Below, piece by piece: positions 8,026-16,981 of a DNA stretch of 48,958 nt. This DNA is from Dysgonomonas gadei ATCC BAA-286 (lineage in GTDB: Bacteria; Bacteroidota; Bacteroidia; Bacteroidales; Dysgonomonadaceae): positions 303,777-352,734 of the forward strand of contig NZ_GL891979.1 in NCBI RefSeq assembly GCF_000213555.1, read 5' to 3'. The notes under the pieces were generated by a model. That model was given only the letters and a program-made list of their open reading frames with translations, ran no database searches and had not been told where the DNA came from. Each line of letters begins with the position of its first letter. Positions within the stretch are counted from its first letter, which is position 1. The position numbers were made by a program, and so were the translations under genes.

Positions 8026-10059
8026 TTAATATTCTAATAACTTCTTAGCAGCCTCATATATACGGTCTTCTCCTGGCAGCACAGCCTTTTCCAGTATAGG
8101 GTTGAAACCTACCGGAGTAAAGGTGGAACCTACCCGCTGTACAGGAGCATCCAGATAGCGGAACATTTCAGTTCCTATCATAGCTGCTATTTCTGCACCA
8201 AAACCGGAAAAAACTTTATCTTCATGTACAACTAGTACCTTGCTGGTCTTCTTCACCGATTCAAAAATGGCTTCTTTGTCGAGAGGTATGAGCGAACGGA
8301 TATCGATTACCTCCACATCCCAGCCGTCTTCTTTGGCAAGGCGTTCTGCAGTGTTCAGGCAGAAGAGCGTTGTATTACCGTAAGTAATAATACTAAGATC
8401 CTTACCCGGACGGCGGATACGAGCCTTACCGAAAGGTACTTCAAAATCGTCAGGGATGACAGTCGAGGCTTCTACTGAATTGTATAATGCTTTCGGTTCA
8501 AGGAATACTGTAAATCCTTCGGAACGCATACTGGTACGCAATAGTCCTGCCGCATCATCGGCAAACGACGGATATACGATACGTGCACCCGGGAGTGTTG
8601 TTAATGTTCCTTCCAGATTCTGCGAGTGGTACATACCTCCACCGATAAATCCACCTGAGGCCAGCCTTAAAGTGATATTCGGCGAAAATTTACCATTGCT
8701 TCGCCAGTAGTCGTGCGTACATTCCACATACTGTTCCATTGCCGGCCAGAAGTAGTCTGCAAACTCGGCACCTTCTATTACTACTCTTATTTTTTTGTCG
8801 AAACGGCTCATACCGTTTGCTGTAGCCACAATGTAGTCCTCGGCAATCGGAGCATTAAATACACGTTCTTCGCCAAATTCCTGTTGCATACCTTTCGATA
8901 CGTTAAACACACCTCCTTTATCCTTATTGGCAACATCCTGTCCCCATAGGAAAGTATCCGGGTTGTGACGGAATTCGGCTTTTAATGTTTCGTTCAATGC
9001 GGTAACTAGGTTTTTCTTTTCACCTTCTTCATTGTGTGTGCCGTCAATATATTTCTGTGGATGATATGGTTCGGGTGTTACAAAATCGAATATAGATGCA
9101 GGATTAGGGTCCGGTGCAGCCAGAGCCTTTTTATTAGCGGCGCTCAATTCTTTCTTCGCGTTTGCTTCTATTTCTTTCAGTTCCTCTTCTGTAAAGCGTT
9201 TGTAGCGTAACAACATACGGCGGAACTTCATCAGAGGGTCGGCTTCTTTTACATATTTCAACTCGTTTTCGTCACGGTAAAGTGTATGTTTATCCGAGTT
9301 GGAGTGTGAACCGATACGCACGCAATTGGCATGTACTATTACCGGAGTGCGGTTTGCAATAGCAAATTCGCGGGCTTCGGTCATAGCATTCATCGAATCA
9401 AAAACATCCTTACCGTTACAGTATATGATTCGCAGGTTTTTGATTCCTTTAAAGTTTTCAGAAGCCTTACGATTGGCGGTCTGGTCTTTTTTAGGAACAG
9501 ATATACCGTAACCATTATCCTGTACAACAAGGATAAAAGGCAGCCGTTCTTTCGATGCCCCGTTAATTGCTTCGTATACATAACCTTCGGATGTGGATGA
9601 ATCTCCATGCGAAGCTATCGCCACTCCTTTATGATTATAGTAAACCATGGCACGGGCAGTACCTACAGCCTGGGAATCATGGTTGGCAGTCGCTGAGGAG
9701 ACATTCTGTATTCCCCATTCAGGTTTAGCGAAGTGGTTCGACATATGGCGCCCGCCACTGGCAGGGTCTGTCGCTTTCGATATACCGTTCAGTATCAGCT
9801 CTTCGGCAGTCAGACCTGCTGACAATACGGTGAGCATATCCCTGTAATAAGGAAACATAAAATCTTCGCCTCTCTTGAAAACTTGTCCCATTGCAAGCTG
9901 TATGCCGTCATGTCCCGCATAAGGCGCATGATACGACCATCCCAGTGATTGCAAGAGATAAGCCGGAGCTTTCTCGTCGATAGCGCGCCCTAATGTCATC
10001 AGGTGATACCATTTTTTGAGCGTTTCTTTGTCTGTGGTTTTTATATCGTATTTTTTCAT
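8026..10059 (-). CDS. 2-oxoacid dehydrogenase E1, fused alpha and beta subunits
   Basis: This thiamine diphosphate enzyme decarboxylates a 2-oxoacid and transfers the acyl group to lipoyl-E2. Residues 1 to about 330 are the alpha part with the TPP motif beginning GDSSTSEGY (152-160) and ending VVQDN (178-182). Residues from about 345 onward (KNLVTALNETLKAEF) are the beta part with the transketolase central and C-terminal regions. Fusion into one 677-residue chain is known in Bacteroidota branched-chain or acetoin-type complexes, so the substrate could be branched-chain 2-oxoacids or pyruvate. It follows E2 in the operon after a 107-base gap filled with an inverted repeat. Confidence 0.9.
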   Translation of the reverse strand: MKKYDIKTTDKETLKKWYHLMTLGRAIDEKAPAYLLQSLGWSYHAPYAGHDGIQLAMGQVFKRGEDFMFPYYRDMLTVLSAGLTAEELILNGISKATDPASGGRHMSNHFAKPEWGIQNVSSATANHDSQAVGTARAMVYYNHKGVAIASHGDSSTSEGYVYEAINGASKERLPFILVVQDNGYGISVPKKDQTANRKASENFKGIKNLRIIYCNGKDVFDSMNAMTEAREFAIANRTPVIVHANCVRIGSHSNSDKHTLYRDENELKYVKEADPLMKFRRMLLRYKRFTEEELKEIEANAKKELSAANKKALAAPDPNPASIFDFVTPEPYHPQKYIDGTHNEEGEKKNLVTALNETLKAEFRHNPDTFLWGQDVANKDKGGVFNVSKGMQQEFGEERVFNAPIAEDYIVATANGMSRFDKKIRVVIEGAEFADYFWPAMEQYVECTHDYWRSNGKFSPNITLRLASGGFIGGGMYHSQNLEGTLTTLPGARIVYPSFADDAAGLLRTSMRSEGFTVFLEPKALYNSVEASTVIPDDFEVPFGKARIRRPGKDLSIITYGNTTLFCLNTAERLAKEDGWDVEVIDIRSLIPLDKEAIFESVKKTSKVLVVHEDKVFSGFGAEIAAMIGTEMFRYLDAPVQRVGSTFTPVGFNPILEKAVLPGEDRIYEAAKKLLEY

Positions 10060-10080
10060 TCTTTTTTAGTTTAAAAGTTT

Positions 10081-10143
10081 CTAGTTTACTAGTCTACTAG
10101 GTTTAGAATTTATGTACTAGTATGCTACTAACTAGTAAACTAG
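10081..10143. repeat. inverted repeat rich in ctagt between E2 and E1
   Basis: ctagtttactagt (10081-10093) is the perfect reverse complement of actagtaaactag (10131-10143). More ctagt/actag copies lie between and after them, up to about 10160. The gap between the two CDSs is otherwise empty. Confidence 0.75.
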
Positions 10144-10166
10144 TACACTTCTTCCTAGTACACTCA

Positions 10167-11519
10167 CTACCCCCAATTTTCCAGATACTCTGCTATACGG
10201 TAGAGGAAGTTACCTCCCAGCATGCCGTCTATCACACGGTGATCGTACGACAATGACAGATACATCTTGTGTCGGATAGCGATCACATCTCCCTCAGGAG
10301 TTTCTACTATAGATGGTTTCTTTTCTATAATGCCTACACCCAGAATTGCAACTTCCGGTTGATTGATGATCGGAGTACCGAACAAGCTCTTGAAAGAACC
10401 GAAATTGGTTATTGTAAATGTACCGCCTTGTATTTCGTCCGGCATCAGTTTATTTGCACGGGCTTTGTTTGCCAATGAGTTTACCGATGCGGCAATTCCA
10501 CTGATGCTTAGTTTGTCGGCATCTTTTACTACAGGTACAATCAGGTTACCATTGTTCAGCGATACCGCAACACCTACATTGATACGTTTTTTCTCAATAA
10601 TATTATATCCGTCTACCGATGAATTTACACGAGGAAAATCTTTCAAAGCCTTAGCCGTTGCCTCTACGATTGGAGACATATAAGTAAGGCTGATACCTTC
10701 GCGTTTTTTGAATGCGTCTTTGTTTTCTTCGCGCCATTTCACCAATTTGGTAACATCTACTTCGATTACGTTGGTTACGTGCGGAGAAATCTTCTTAGAT
10801 GAAGTCATCCGGTCGGCAATGATCTTGCGTATAGGGTCCATTGCAATTACAGTATCGCCATCGGCTACAGCCACAGGAACAGCAGGCTTGGGAGCATCGT
10901 TGGTTTGTGAATGTGAAACAGTTGCCGCCACAGGTTTTTCTGCCGTCACAGGTTTTTGTTTTACTTCCGAAGCTGAAATTCCTTTTTTCTTGTTGTCTAT
11001 ATATTTTTCTATATCGCGTTTGCTCAAACGGCCTTCGTATCCGGAGCCCGGAATAGCGTCGAGTTCGTCTTTGTCAATCTTGGCATCGCGGGCTTTTCCG
11101 AGAACAACAGGCGAATACCATCTGTCCCCACTGTTTTTTGTCGCGGGTGCGCTTACTGACGGTTCGGCGGGCGCAGCAGCCGGAGCGGCTTTTTCTTCTG
11201 CTTTTGCCGGAGTCGCAGGTTCTTCTTTCTTTTCAGCAGCCGGAGCCGGAGCAGCATCTTCACTTTCGCCTTCTTCATCTTCGAGTTGTACGACCGCAAC
11301 CACTGTGCCCACGGCAACAGTATCTCCTTCCTTAAACAGTATTTCAAGTATCTTACCTGCGACAGGCGACGGTATTTCCGCACTTACCTTTGCTGTATTT
11401 ACCTCAAACAATACATCGTCTTCATTGATAGTGTCGCCTACTTTTACCGACCACGAGATGATTGTCCCTTCTGTAATACTTTCGCCCAGTTTGGGCATTT
11501 TTATTTCAAATTTTGACAT
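10167..11519 (-). CDS. dihydrolipoamide acyltransferase E2
   Basis: The core of the 2-oxoacid dehydrogenase complex moves acyl groups from E1 to CoA. The 450-residue chain has one lipoyl domain (residues 1-77) with the lipoyl lysine at Lys44 in VNTAKVSAE. An Ala/Pro/Lys/Glu linker follows, then a peripheral-subunit-binding domain (about 133-173, SPVVLGKARD...GRLSKRDIEKYI). A second linker leads to the catalytic domain ending with the active-site His427 and Asp431 in DHRVIDG. An oddity is that the lysine follows Thr-Ala rather than the usual Thr-Asp. It lies 26 bases after the lipoate ligase gene. Confidence 0.93.
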   Translation of the reverse strand: MSKFEIKMPKLGESITEGTIISWSVKVGDTINEDDVLFEVNTAKVSAEIPSPVAGKILEILFKEGDTVAVGTVVAVVQLEDEEGESEDAAPAPAAEKKEEPATPAKAEEKAAPAAAPAEPSVSAPATKNSGDRWYSPVVLGKARDAKIDKDELDAIPGSGYEGRLSKRDIEKYIDNKKKGISASEVKQKPVTAEKPVAATVSHSQTNDAPKPAVPVAVADGDTVIAMDPIRKIIADRMTSSKKISPHVTNVIEVDVTKLVKWREENKDAFKKREGISLTYMSPIVEATAKALKDFPRVNSSVDGYNIIEKKRINVGVAVSLNNGNLIVPVVKDADKLSISGIAASVNSLANKARANKLMPDEIQGGTFTITNFGSFKSLFGTPIINQPEVAILGVGIIEKKPSIVETPEGDVIAIRHKMYLSLSYDHRVIDGMLGGNFLYRIAEYLENWG

Positions 11520-11545
11520 GGTTAATTATATATTTTGGTTTATTC

Positions 11546-12307
11546 TTATACATGTAAATAATTATTGCTGACAGGCCTGTTGCCATGAAAGTTCCACTCT
11601 TCGGTAGTATATTTCAATGCCGATAGTGTTTCTACAGCAGAAATATCTTCTTTCGAAAATTTATACATTTTGTTTTCCTTGTCCTTATTGAGGAAATAAT
11701 CGAGAATGTATTTCTTGAAGAACTTTATATCCAAAGGCTTATCCAGGTGTTGCAGAATATTGGTAACAGGGCTTTTTACCGATTTTACATAAATACGGTT
11801 GTCTGTCTTGTTTTCCAATTGCTTAGGGTCGCTCTCCAATGTGGAGATGAGGCTGCTTAGGTCAGACGAAAAAAGCAGAGTAGCATGATACATTACCCTG
11901 TCTTTGTGTACACATTGCGCACTTCCCGATATCTTCAGCCCGTCAATATTTATCGCCCTGCGTTCGTCCGATTGGGCATGTATCCCGATTTCGGAGAGTA
12001 GGGCGATAATCTGTTTTGTGAACTTGTCGAAGTTTACATTGTTATTTTTCTCAATGAATGTGAGGTTGAGGTTACCGAGGTCGTGAAATACTGTGCCCCC
12101 GCCCGAAAAGCGCCTGACGACTTTTATCCGGTTACGTTTGACAAAGTCGACATTTATCTCGGCCAGCACATTCTGATATTTGCCAACAATGACCGACGGT
12201 TCGTTTTGCCATAACATGAAAATATCATCACTGAAGTTTTTCAGAAGATATTCTTCGCTTGCCAGGTTGAAATAAGCGTCGGTATGTGTATTGTTGATAC
12301 AAAGCAT
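11546..12307 (-). CDS. lplA: lipoate-protein ligase, short form
   Basis: The enzyme attaches lipoate to a lysine of E2, via lipoyl-AMP if it acts as a true ligase. Recognisable motifs are NLASEEYLL, the RRFSGGGTVFHDLGNLN loop at about residues 65-81, and KISGSAQ at about 125-131. The 253 residues cover the catalytic domain but end soon after ALKYTTEEWNF, so the C-terminal accessory domain of E. coli-type LplA (338 residues) is missing. Short forms may need a separate partner or act as transferases. It sits between lpd and E2, so the operon encodes both the complex and its lipoylation. Confidence 0.88.
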   Translation of the reverse strand: MLCINNTHTDAYFNLASEEYLLKNFSDDIFMLWQNEPSVIVGKYQNVLAEINVDFVKRNRIKVVRRFSGGGTVFHDLGNLNLTFIEKNNNVNFDKFTKQIIALLSEIGIHAQSDERRAINIDGLKISGSAQCVHKDRVMYHATLLFSSDLSSLISTLESDPKQLENKTDNRIYVKSVKSPVTNILQHLDKPLDIKFFKKYILDYFLNKDKENKMYKFSKEDISAVETLSALKYTTEEWNFHGNRPVSNNYLHV

Positions 12308-12320
12308 AATTATTCGTTTT

Positions 12321-12386
12321 ATTTCAAGATTCGGAATCTATTTTTCTTTTTAATCTTGAAATCTGAGATTTTGAAATCTTGAAATT
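12321..12386. repeat. inverted repeat of the aatcttgaaat type between lpd and lplA
   Basis: atttcaagatt (12321-12331) is the reverse complement of aatcttgaaat, which occurs twice nearby (about 12352-12362 and 12375-12385). A related aatctgagattttgaaatc string lies between the two copies. The whole lpd-lplA gap consists of this repeat. Confidence 0.7.
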
Positions 12387-12391
12387 ATAAT

Positions 12392-13741
12392 TCATGAGAA
12401 TAACGTTTCATGTATAATTTCGCTCACGGTAGGGTGAGGATATACATGTTTGCGGAATTCTTCCACTGTGTCGCCGTTTTCAATTGCTATTCCTGCAATA
12501 ACAATGAGTTCCGATGCCGGATTACCGAGCATATGACAACCGATGATGCGGTCGTCGTCATCCACAATTATCTTACATAGTCCGTTTCCTACCTCATTTT
12601 CGGCTACGAAACGGCCCGAATAGGCCATTGGCAGTTTCAGTACACGGAATGATTCGCCGTTTGCATTCAGTTCTTCTTCTGTTTTACCTACACCCGCTAG
12701 TTCAGGGTTGGTATAAACCACTCCGGGGATGGCTTTGTAGCTCATCTTATCATCTTCGCCTACAATATGGCTTATAGCAACCTCGCCTTCACGAATCGCT
12801 GTGTGAGCCAGTAATGAGAATCCGGTAACATCACCTGCGGCATATACACGAGGATTGCTGGTCTGCATGTACTCATTCACTTTAATGCCGTTTTTCAGCA
12901 TTTCAATATTCAGATTCTCGAGTCCGAAGCCTTTTACTATCGGCCTGCGGCCTACGCTTACGAGTATGCGGTCGGCTTCGATGGTTTCTGATTTGCCGTC
13001 TTTTTCTACTACAACACCTTTTTTCGTTACTTCCACTACTTTTGTGTTCAGGCGGAAAGTAACCCCTTTTTTTGTGTAGTCGGTACGTAGCATGGCAGAG
13101 GTTTCTTTATCCATTGCACCGAGTATTTCGGGCATCATTTCTATTACATTTACTTTCACCCCCATACTGTTAAAGAATGAAGCAAATTCGATACCGATAA
13201 CACCGCCGCCGATAATGGCCAGGGATTTAGGTAATTCTTTCGATTCCAAAGCCTCTTTTGATGTCCAGTAATCTACTTCCGACAGTCCTTTGATAGGCGG
13301 GATAATAGTTTCGGAGCCGGTACACAATAATATATATTTTACGGAGTAAGTATTCTCACCGCTTTTAATTTGGAACAGACCGTTATCTTCATTCACAATG
13401 TCGGCTGCACCTTGTACAACTGTAACCCCGTTGAAACTCAGTTTGGCACTTACGCCGGCAGTCAGTTTTTTTACAACCTTATCTTTCCGGGAGATAATTT
13501 TAGGCAGGTCGAAGGTCGGTTCGCCTTCTACAGAGATACCATATTTTGACGCACTTTTTATATTATCCAGTGTTTTAGCTGAATAGAGTAATGTCTTGGT
13601 TGGGATACACCCTTCGTTCAGACAAACACCCCCGATTGCGTTTTTCTCGAAGAGTATTGTTCTCAAACCGTTCAGGGCAGCCTTTTCTGCAGCATTGTAT
13701 CCTGCCGGGCCACCTCCGATAATTGCTATATCATGTTCCAT
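12392..13741 (-). CDS. lpd: dihydrolipoamide dehydrogenase E3
   Basis: The FAD enzyme reoxidises dihydrolipoamide on E2 and reduces NAD+. The 449 residues show an N-terminal FAD dinucleotide fold (IIGGGPAGYNAA, residues 7-18) and the redox disulfide Cys40/Cys45 in GGVCLNEGCIPTK. They also show the NAD fold (IIGGGVIGIEFASFF) and the C-terminal dimer-interface dyad His436/Glu441 in HPTVSE. All catalytic residues are present. It is the first gene of the minus-strand operon, facing menF across a 287-base divergent region that holds two palindromes. Confidence 0.95.
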   Translation of the reverse strand: MEHDIAIIGGGPAGYNAAEKAALNGLRTILFEKNAIGGVCLNEGCIPTKTLLYSAKTLDNIKSASKYGISVEGEPTFDLPKIISRKDKVVKKLTAGVSAKLSFNGVTVVQGAADIVNEDNGLFQIKSGENTYSVKYILLCTGSETIIPPIKGLSEVDYWTSKEALESKELPKSLAIIGGGVIGIEFASFFNSMGVKVNVIEMMPEILGAMDKETSAMLRTDYTKKGVTFRLNTKVVEVTKKGVVVEKDGKSETIEADRILVSVGRRPIVKGFGLENLNIEMLKNGIKVNEYMQTSNPRVYAAGDVTGFSLLAHTAIREGEVAISHIVGEDDKMSYKAIPGVVYTNPELAGVGKTEEELNANGESFRVLKLPMAYSGRFVAENEVGNGLCKIIVDDDDRIIGCHMLGNPASELIVIAGIAIENGDTVEEFRKHVYPHPTVSEIIHETLFS

Positions 13742-14028
13742 AGTTGTTATTATTTAATATCTTATTTAGTGCTTGATTAACAATGCTGTTTAACATTTTG
13801 TTTTATAGAAATTGATTATATCTATTAGATAGATTCTATCTATAATGCAAACTCAATGTTACAAATTCATGCATGTGAAACGATTGTAGCTTTGCTTGAA
13901 AAAAAATGCAGATCTGTAAATATGTTGTACAACATATTTTGAAATAAAAAAGTCAACTGAATATAGCTGTATGATGCCCTATTTAGTGTACTTTTGTAAA
14001 TTAGATTTTAATCAACGTTATGTTTTAA
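13742..14028. promoter_or_regulatory. divergent control region of the lpd and men operons
   Basis: The region contains tagata/tatcta inverted motifs at about 13825-13842 (tagatagattctatcta, perfect 6-base arms). A perfect 22-base palindrome spans 13918-13939 (core atgttgtacaacat), and a TAnnTTTG element lies at 13989-13996. The palindromes are candidate operators for a dimeric regulator; the regulator is not identifiable. Confidence 0.5.
13989..13996 (+). promoter_or_regulatory. TAnnTTTG -7 element of the men operon
   Basis: TACTTTTG matches the consensus 33 bases before the menF ATG. The 22-base palindrome ends about 50 bases upstream, where a bound regulator could affect transcription. Confidence 0.5.
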
Positions 14029-15120
14029 ATGGAATTTAATCAAGATTTCGATTATAGTATTTTTGATTCCCTGATTGAAAAAAATGTATCCTTTGCCGTA
14101 TACAGGCAGGCAAGGCAACAAGATATACATCTGGTATTACAAACATCACAGGCTGCTCTATGTTTAGATTCTTTGTCCGATCTGAATGGAAAGACAGGTT
14201 TTGTTATTGCTCCTTTTCGTATCTCGGAAGATACTCCTCTTATTGTTATTCATCCTGATATCTGTCTGAAAGGAGAAGCGGTAGTATTCAGCTATTTATC
14301 AGATTATCATTCTGAAGGGATTTCATCGGCGATTAATATTCATAATCAGACCTCTGTTAATTCGTTCACCCAATATAGTTCTGACTATACTACCTTTTAT
14401 TCAGCGTTGTCTGAAAATAAATTACAAAAACTGGTGCTTTCCCGTACATTCGATGTGGAAAGGAAGCGTAGTTTTTCGGCAGGTACGTCTTTCCGTGAGG
14501 CATGTGGGAAATATCATTCCAACTTTGTATTTCTATGCAATACTCCCCAAACCGGGGCTTGGATGGGTATTTCTCCCGAATTGCTTGTCTCGGAGCAGGA
14601 TGGAATCTATAAAACTGTAGCGCTGGCAGGCACTAAAAAAGTATCGCCCGAAGATTGGGATGATAAGAACCGGAAAGAGCAGCAGATTGTTGTTGATTAT
14701 ATGCAGCAGCAGCTTAATCAACTGTGTGGAGATGTAATACAGAGTGGGCCATTTACTGCGCAGGCAGGAAATATAGAGCATTTGAAAACCAAATTCTCGT
14801 TTAAGCTGAAAGATGGATACAAGATAGGGGATTTGCTCGCCTTGTTGCATCCCAGCCCCGCAGTATGCGGGTTTCCGAAAGAATCGGCTTTCATTTTTAT
14901 CCTTAAGAATGAATCGTATGACCGTCGCTATTATTCGGGGTTTGTAGGTCCATTGGATATCGAGGGAAGCAGCCGCCTGTATGTAAATCTGAGATGTATG
15001 CAGATGGGGGACGACCTGCTTCGGCTTTATGCGGGAGGAGGTATGCTTCTTTCTTCCGAACTGAAACCGGAGTGGGAAGAAACAGAAAATAAATTGCAAA
15101 CGATATTGTCAGTAATTTAA
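14029..15120 (+). CDS. menF: isochorismate synthase
   Basis: This is the first committed enzyme of the o-succinylbenzoate menaquinone route, converting chorismate to isochorismate. The 363-residue chorismate-binding protein has KLVLSRTFDV, then GAWMGISPELLVS, then the ALAGTKKV segment that includes a conserved general-base region. The C-terminal block comprises HPSPAVCGFPKE, RRYYSGFVG and LRLYAGGGMLLSSELKPEWEETENKLQT. It is shorter than E. coli MenF (about 430), as in other Bacteroidota. It is the first of five men genes on this strand, and its ATG follows a TAnnTTTG element. An EntC-type role is unlikely in this context. Confidence 0.93.
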   Translation: MEFNQDFDYSIFDSLIEKNVSFAVYRQARQQDIHLVLQTSQAALCLDSLSDLNGKTGFVIAPFRISEDTPLIVIHPDICLKGEAVVFSYLSDYHSEGISSAINIHNQTSVNSFTQYSSDYTTFYSALSENKLQKLVLSRTFDVERKRSFSAGTSFREACGKYHSNFVFLCNTPQTGAWMGISPELLVSEQDGIYKTVALAGTKKVSPEDWDDKNRKEQQIVVDYMQQQLNQLCGDVIQSGPFTAQAGNIEHLKTKFSFKLKDGYKIGDLLALLHPSPAVCGFPKESAFIFILKNESYDRRYYSGFVGPLDIEGSSRLYVNLRCMQMGDDLLRLYAGGGMLLSSELKPEWEETENKLQTILSVI

Positions 15121-15121
15121 A

Positions 15122-15177
15122 AGTGAAAAATGAAGAACGAAGAATTAAAAGTATTTTTCACTTTTCGTTTTTCACTT
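15122..15177. repeat. inverted repeat between menF and menD
   Basis: aagtgaaaaatg near the menF stop pairs with cgtttttcactt near 15166-15177 at 11 of 12 positions. A further tatttttcactttt copy lies between them. The junction is otherwise empty. Confidence 0.65.
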
Positions 15178-15193
15178 ACAAATTGTAACTAAA

Positions 15194-16855
15194 ATGTTCT
15201 CAGTAAAGAAAAATGTATTACAAACGGTAGCGATGCTTAAGGCGTACGGGATACGGCATGTGGTAATGTCTCCCGGTTCACGCAATGCACCATTGATGCA
15301 GACATTTTCGCAGGATTCGTCTTTCGATTGTCATGTGATCGTGGACGAGCGTAATGCGGCATTCTATGCACTGGGTATTATCCAGTGTACCCGTAAGCCT
15401 GTCGTAATCTGTTGTACATCGGGTACCGCCTTGCTCAATTATGCTCCGGCTGTAGCGGAGGCATACTACCAGCAATTACCTCTGATAGTGGTTTCGGCGG
15501 ACCGTTCGCAGGAATGGATAGGACAAATGGACGGGCAGACATTGCCGCAGGCAGGAGTTTTCGGTTCGTTGGTAAAGAAATCTGTGAATCTGCCGGAAAT
15601 AGAAACAGAACGGGATACATGGTTTTGCAACCGTCTTATAAATGAGGCCTTGATTGATTGTATGACTGATGCTCAGGGGCCTGTACATATCAATGTACCT
15701 ATATCGGAACCCTTATTCGATTATTCGGTGGAGAAACTTCCCGAGGTAAGAAAAATAAATCTTGCCTCTATTGAAAAATCGGTTGATACAACACCTTTTT
15801 CGGATAAGTGGAACCATTTGCCCAAACGTATGATTATAGTTGGGCAGTTACCAAAATCGCCCGGATTAGTAAAGGTTTTGGAGAAATTAGTGGGACGGAA
15901 TGACTGCGTCGTTTTGGTAGAGCATCCGTCCAATTGTGTTTCACCTTTGTTCATATCCAATTTCGATGCTTTATTATATGCTATCCCCGAAGAAAAGAAG
16001 ACTGATTTTGTACCCGATTTGGTTGTTACTATCGGTGGGCATATCGTTTCAAAGCGATTGAAGCAATTTCTAAGGGGGAATAAGCCTGTAAGTCACTGGC
16101 ATATTACTCCGTCGGGCGAAGTGGTAGACCTTTTCCAATCCCTCACAGATTTGGTTGAGACTGATAACGAGAAATTTCTCAATGCTTTGTATAATGCCAT
16201 TTCAGCAGATGAACAAAGGCCATATTCCGGTTTATGGAAAGAGGCTTCGGAGAAGATAACGGAACCGTCTTCTGAGACACTGTTTTCCGATATCCGGGCT
16301 ATGGGTGATTTCCTGAAATGCTTACCGGACAATTCTGTTTTGCATTTGGCTAACAGTTCTACCGTGCGCAATGCACAGCTTTATACATTGGACAAATCAG
16401 TAGACGTATTTTGTAATCGCGGGACGAACGGGATAGAAAGTTCATTGCCTTCGGCTATTGGTTTTGCATCCGTTTACGAGGGCATAACCTATTTGGTTAT
16501 AGGCGATCTGAGTTTTTTTTACGGACTGAATTCATTGTGGAATATTTCACATATAAAGAATCTGCGGGTACTGCTCGTCAATAATGGCGGCGGCGGTATT
16601 TTCCACCTTCTACCGGGATTGAATAAGGCTCCATCGCTGAAGCAATATGTTGCTGCAACGCATAATACCGGAGCTGGAGAATGGGTGCATGCTTCGGGTA
16701 TGAAATATCTTTCGGCTACCAACGGGGAAGAACTGAGTAAGGCTTTCGAGACATTTATGAATGAGACGATCCAGGAATCTATGGTGCTTGAAGTAATTAC
16801 TGATATGGAAGTAAGCAAAGCAGCTTTCAAGGATTATTATCATAAACTAAAATAA
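15194..16855 (+). CDS. menD: SEPHCHC synthase
   Basis: This TPP enzyme couples 2-oxoglutarate decarboxylation with isochorismate to give 2-succinyl-5-enolpyruvyl-6-hydroxy-3-cyclohexene-1-carboxylate. The 553 residues start with the TPP pyrimidine domain (VMSPGSRNAPLMQTF, DERNAAFYALG with catalytic Glu, CCTSGTALLNYAPAVAEAYY). The PVHINVPISEPL link follows. The C-terminal pyrophosphate domain carries RGTNGIESSLPSAIGFA, then GDLSFFYGLNSL and LLVNNGGGGIFHLLPG. Length matches MenD. It follows menF in the operon after a repeat-filled gap. Confidence 0.96.
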   Translation: MFSVKKNVLQTVAMLKAYGIRHVVMSPGSRNAPLMQTFSQDSSFDCHVIVDERNAAFYALGIIQCTRKPVVICCTSGTALLNYAPAVAEAYYQQLPLIVVSADRSQEWIGQMDGQTLPQAGVFGSLVKKSVNLPEIETERDTWFCNRLINEALIDCMTDAQGPVHINVPISEPLFDYSVEKLPEVRKINLASIEKSVDTTPFSDKWNHLPKRMIIVGQLPKSPGLVKVLEKLVGRNDCVVLVEHPSNCVSPLFISNFDALLYAIPEEKKTDFVPDLVVTIGGHIVSKRLKQFLRGNKPVSHWHITPSGEVVDLFQSLTDLVETDNEKFLNALYNAISADEQRPYSGLWKEASEKITEPSSETLFSDIRAMGDFLKCLPDNSVLHLANSSTVRNAQLYTLDKSVDVFCNRGTNGIESSLPSAIGFASVYEGITYLVIGDLSFFYGLNSLWNISHIKNLRVLLVNNGGGGIFHLLPGLNKAPSLKQYVAATHNTGAGEWVHASGMKYLSATNGEELSKAFETFMNETIQESMVLEVITDMEVSKAAFKDYYHKLK

Positions 16856-16869
16856 TGAATTAATGTGAC

Positions 16870-16951
16870 AATATGCCAATGTGCCAATGGAACAACGGCT
16901 GGTTGTATAATTTGATACTTGATGATATATTTATTGGCACATTGGCATATT
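16870..16951. repeat. perfect 19-bp inverted repeat between menD and menB
   Basis: Bases 16870-16888 (aatatgccaatgtgccaat) are the exact reverse complement of 16933-16951, with a 44-base spacer. Each arm itself contains a doubled tgccaat. It fills the menD-menB gap; the transcript could form a long-stem hairpin here. Confidence 0.85.
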
Positions 16952-16981
16952 TACTAATTAGCAAATTGAAAAAATAATATT

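Noticed and set aside
10708..11571. 287-codon plus-strand frame opposite E2
   Set aside because: It is the antisense shadow of the Ala/Pro-rich linker of E2; the E2 domains are clear on the other strand.
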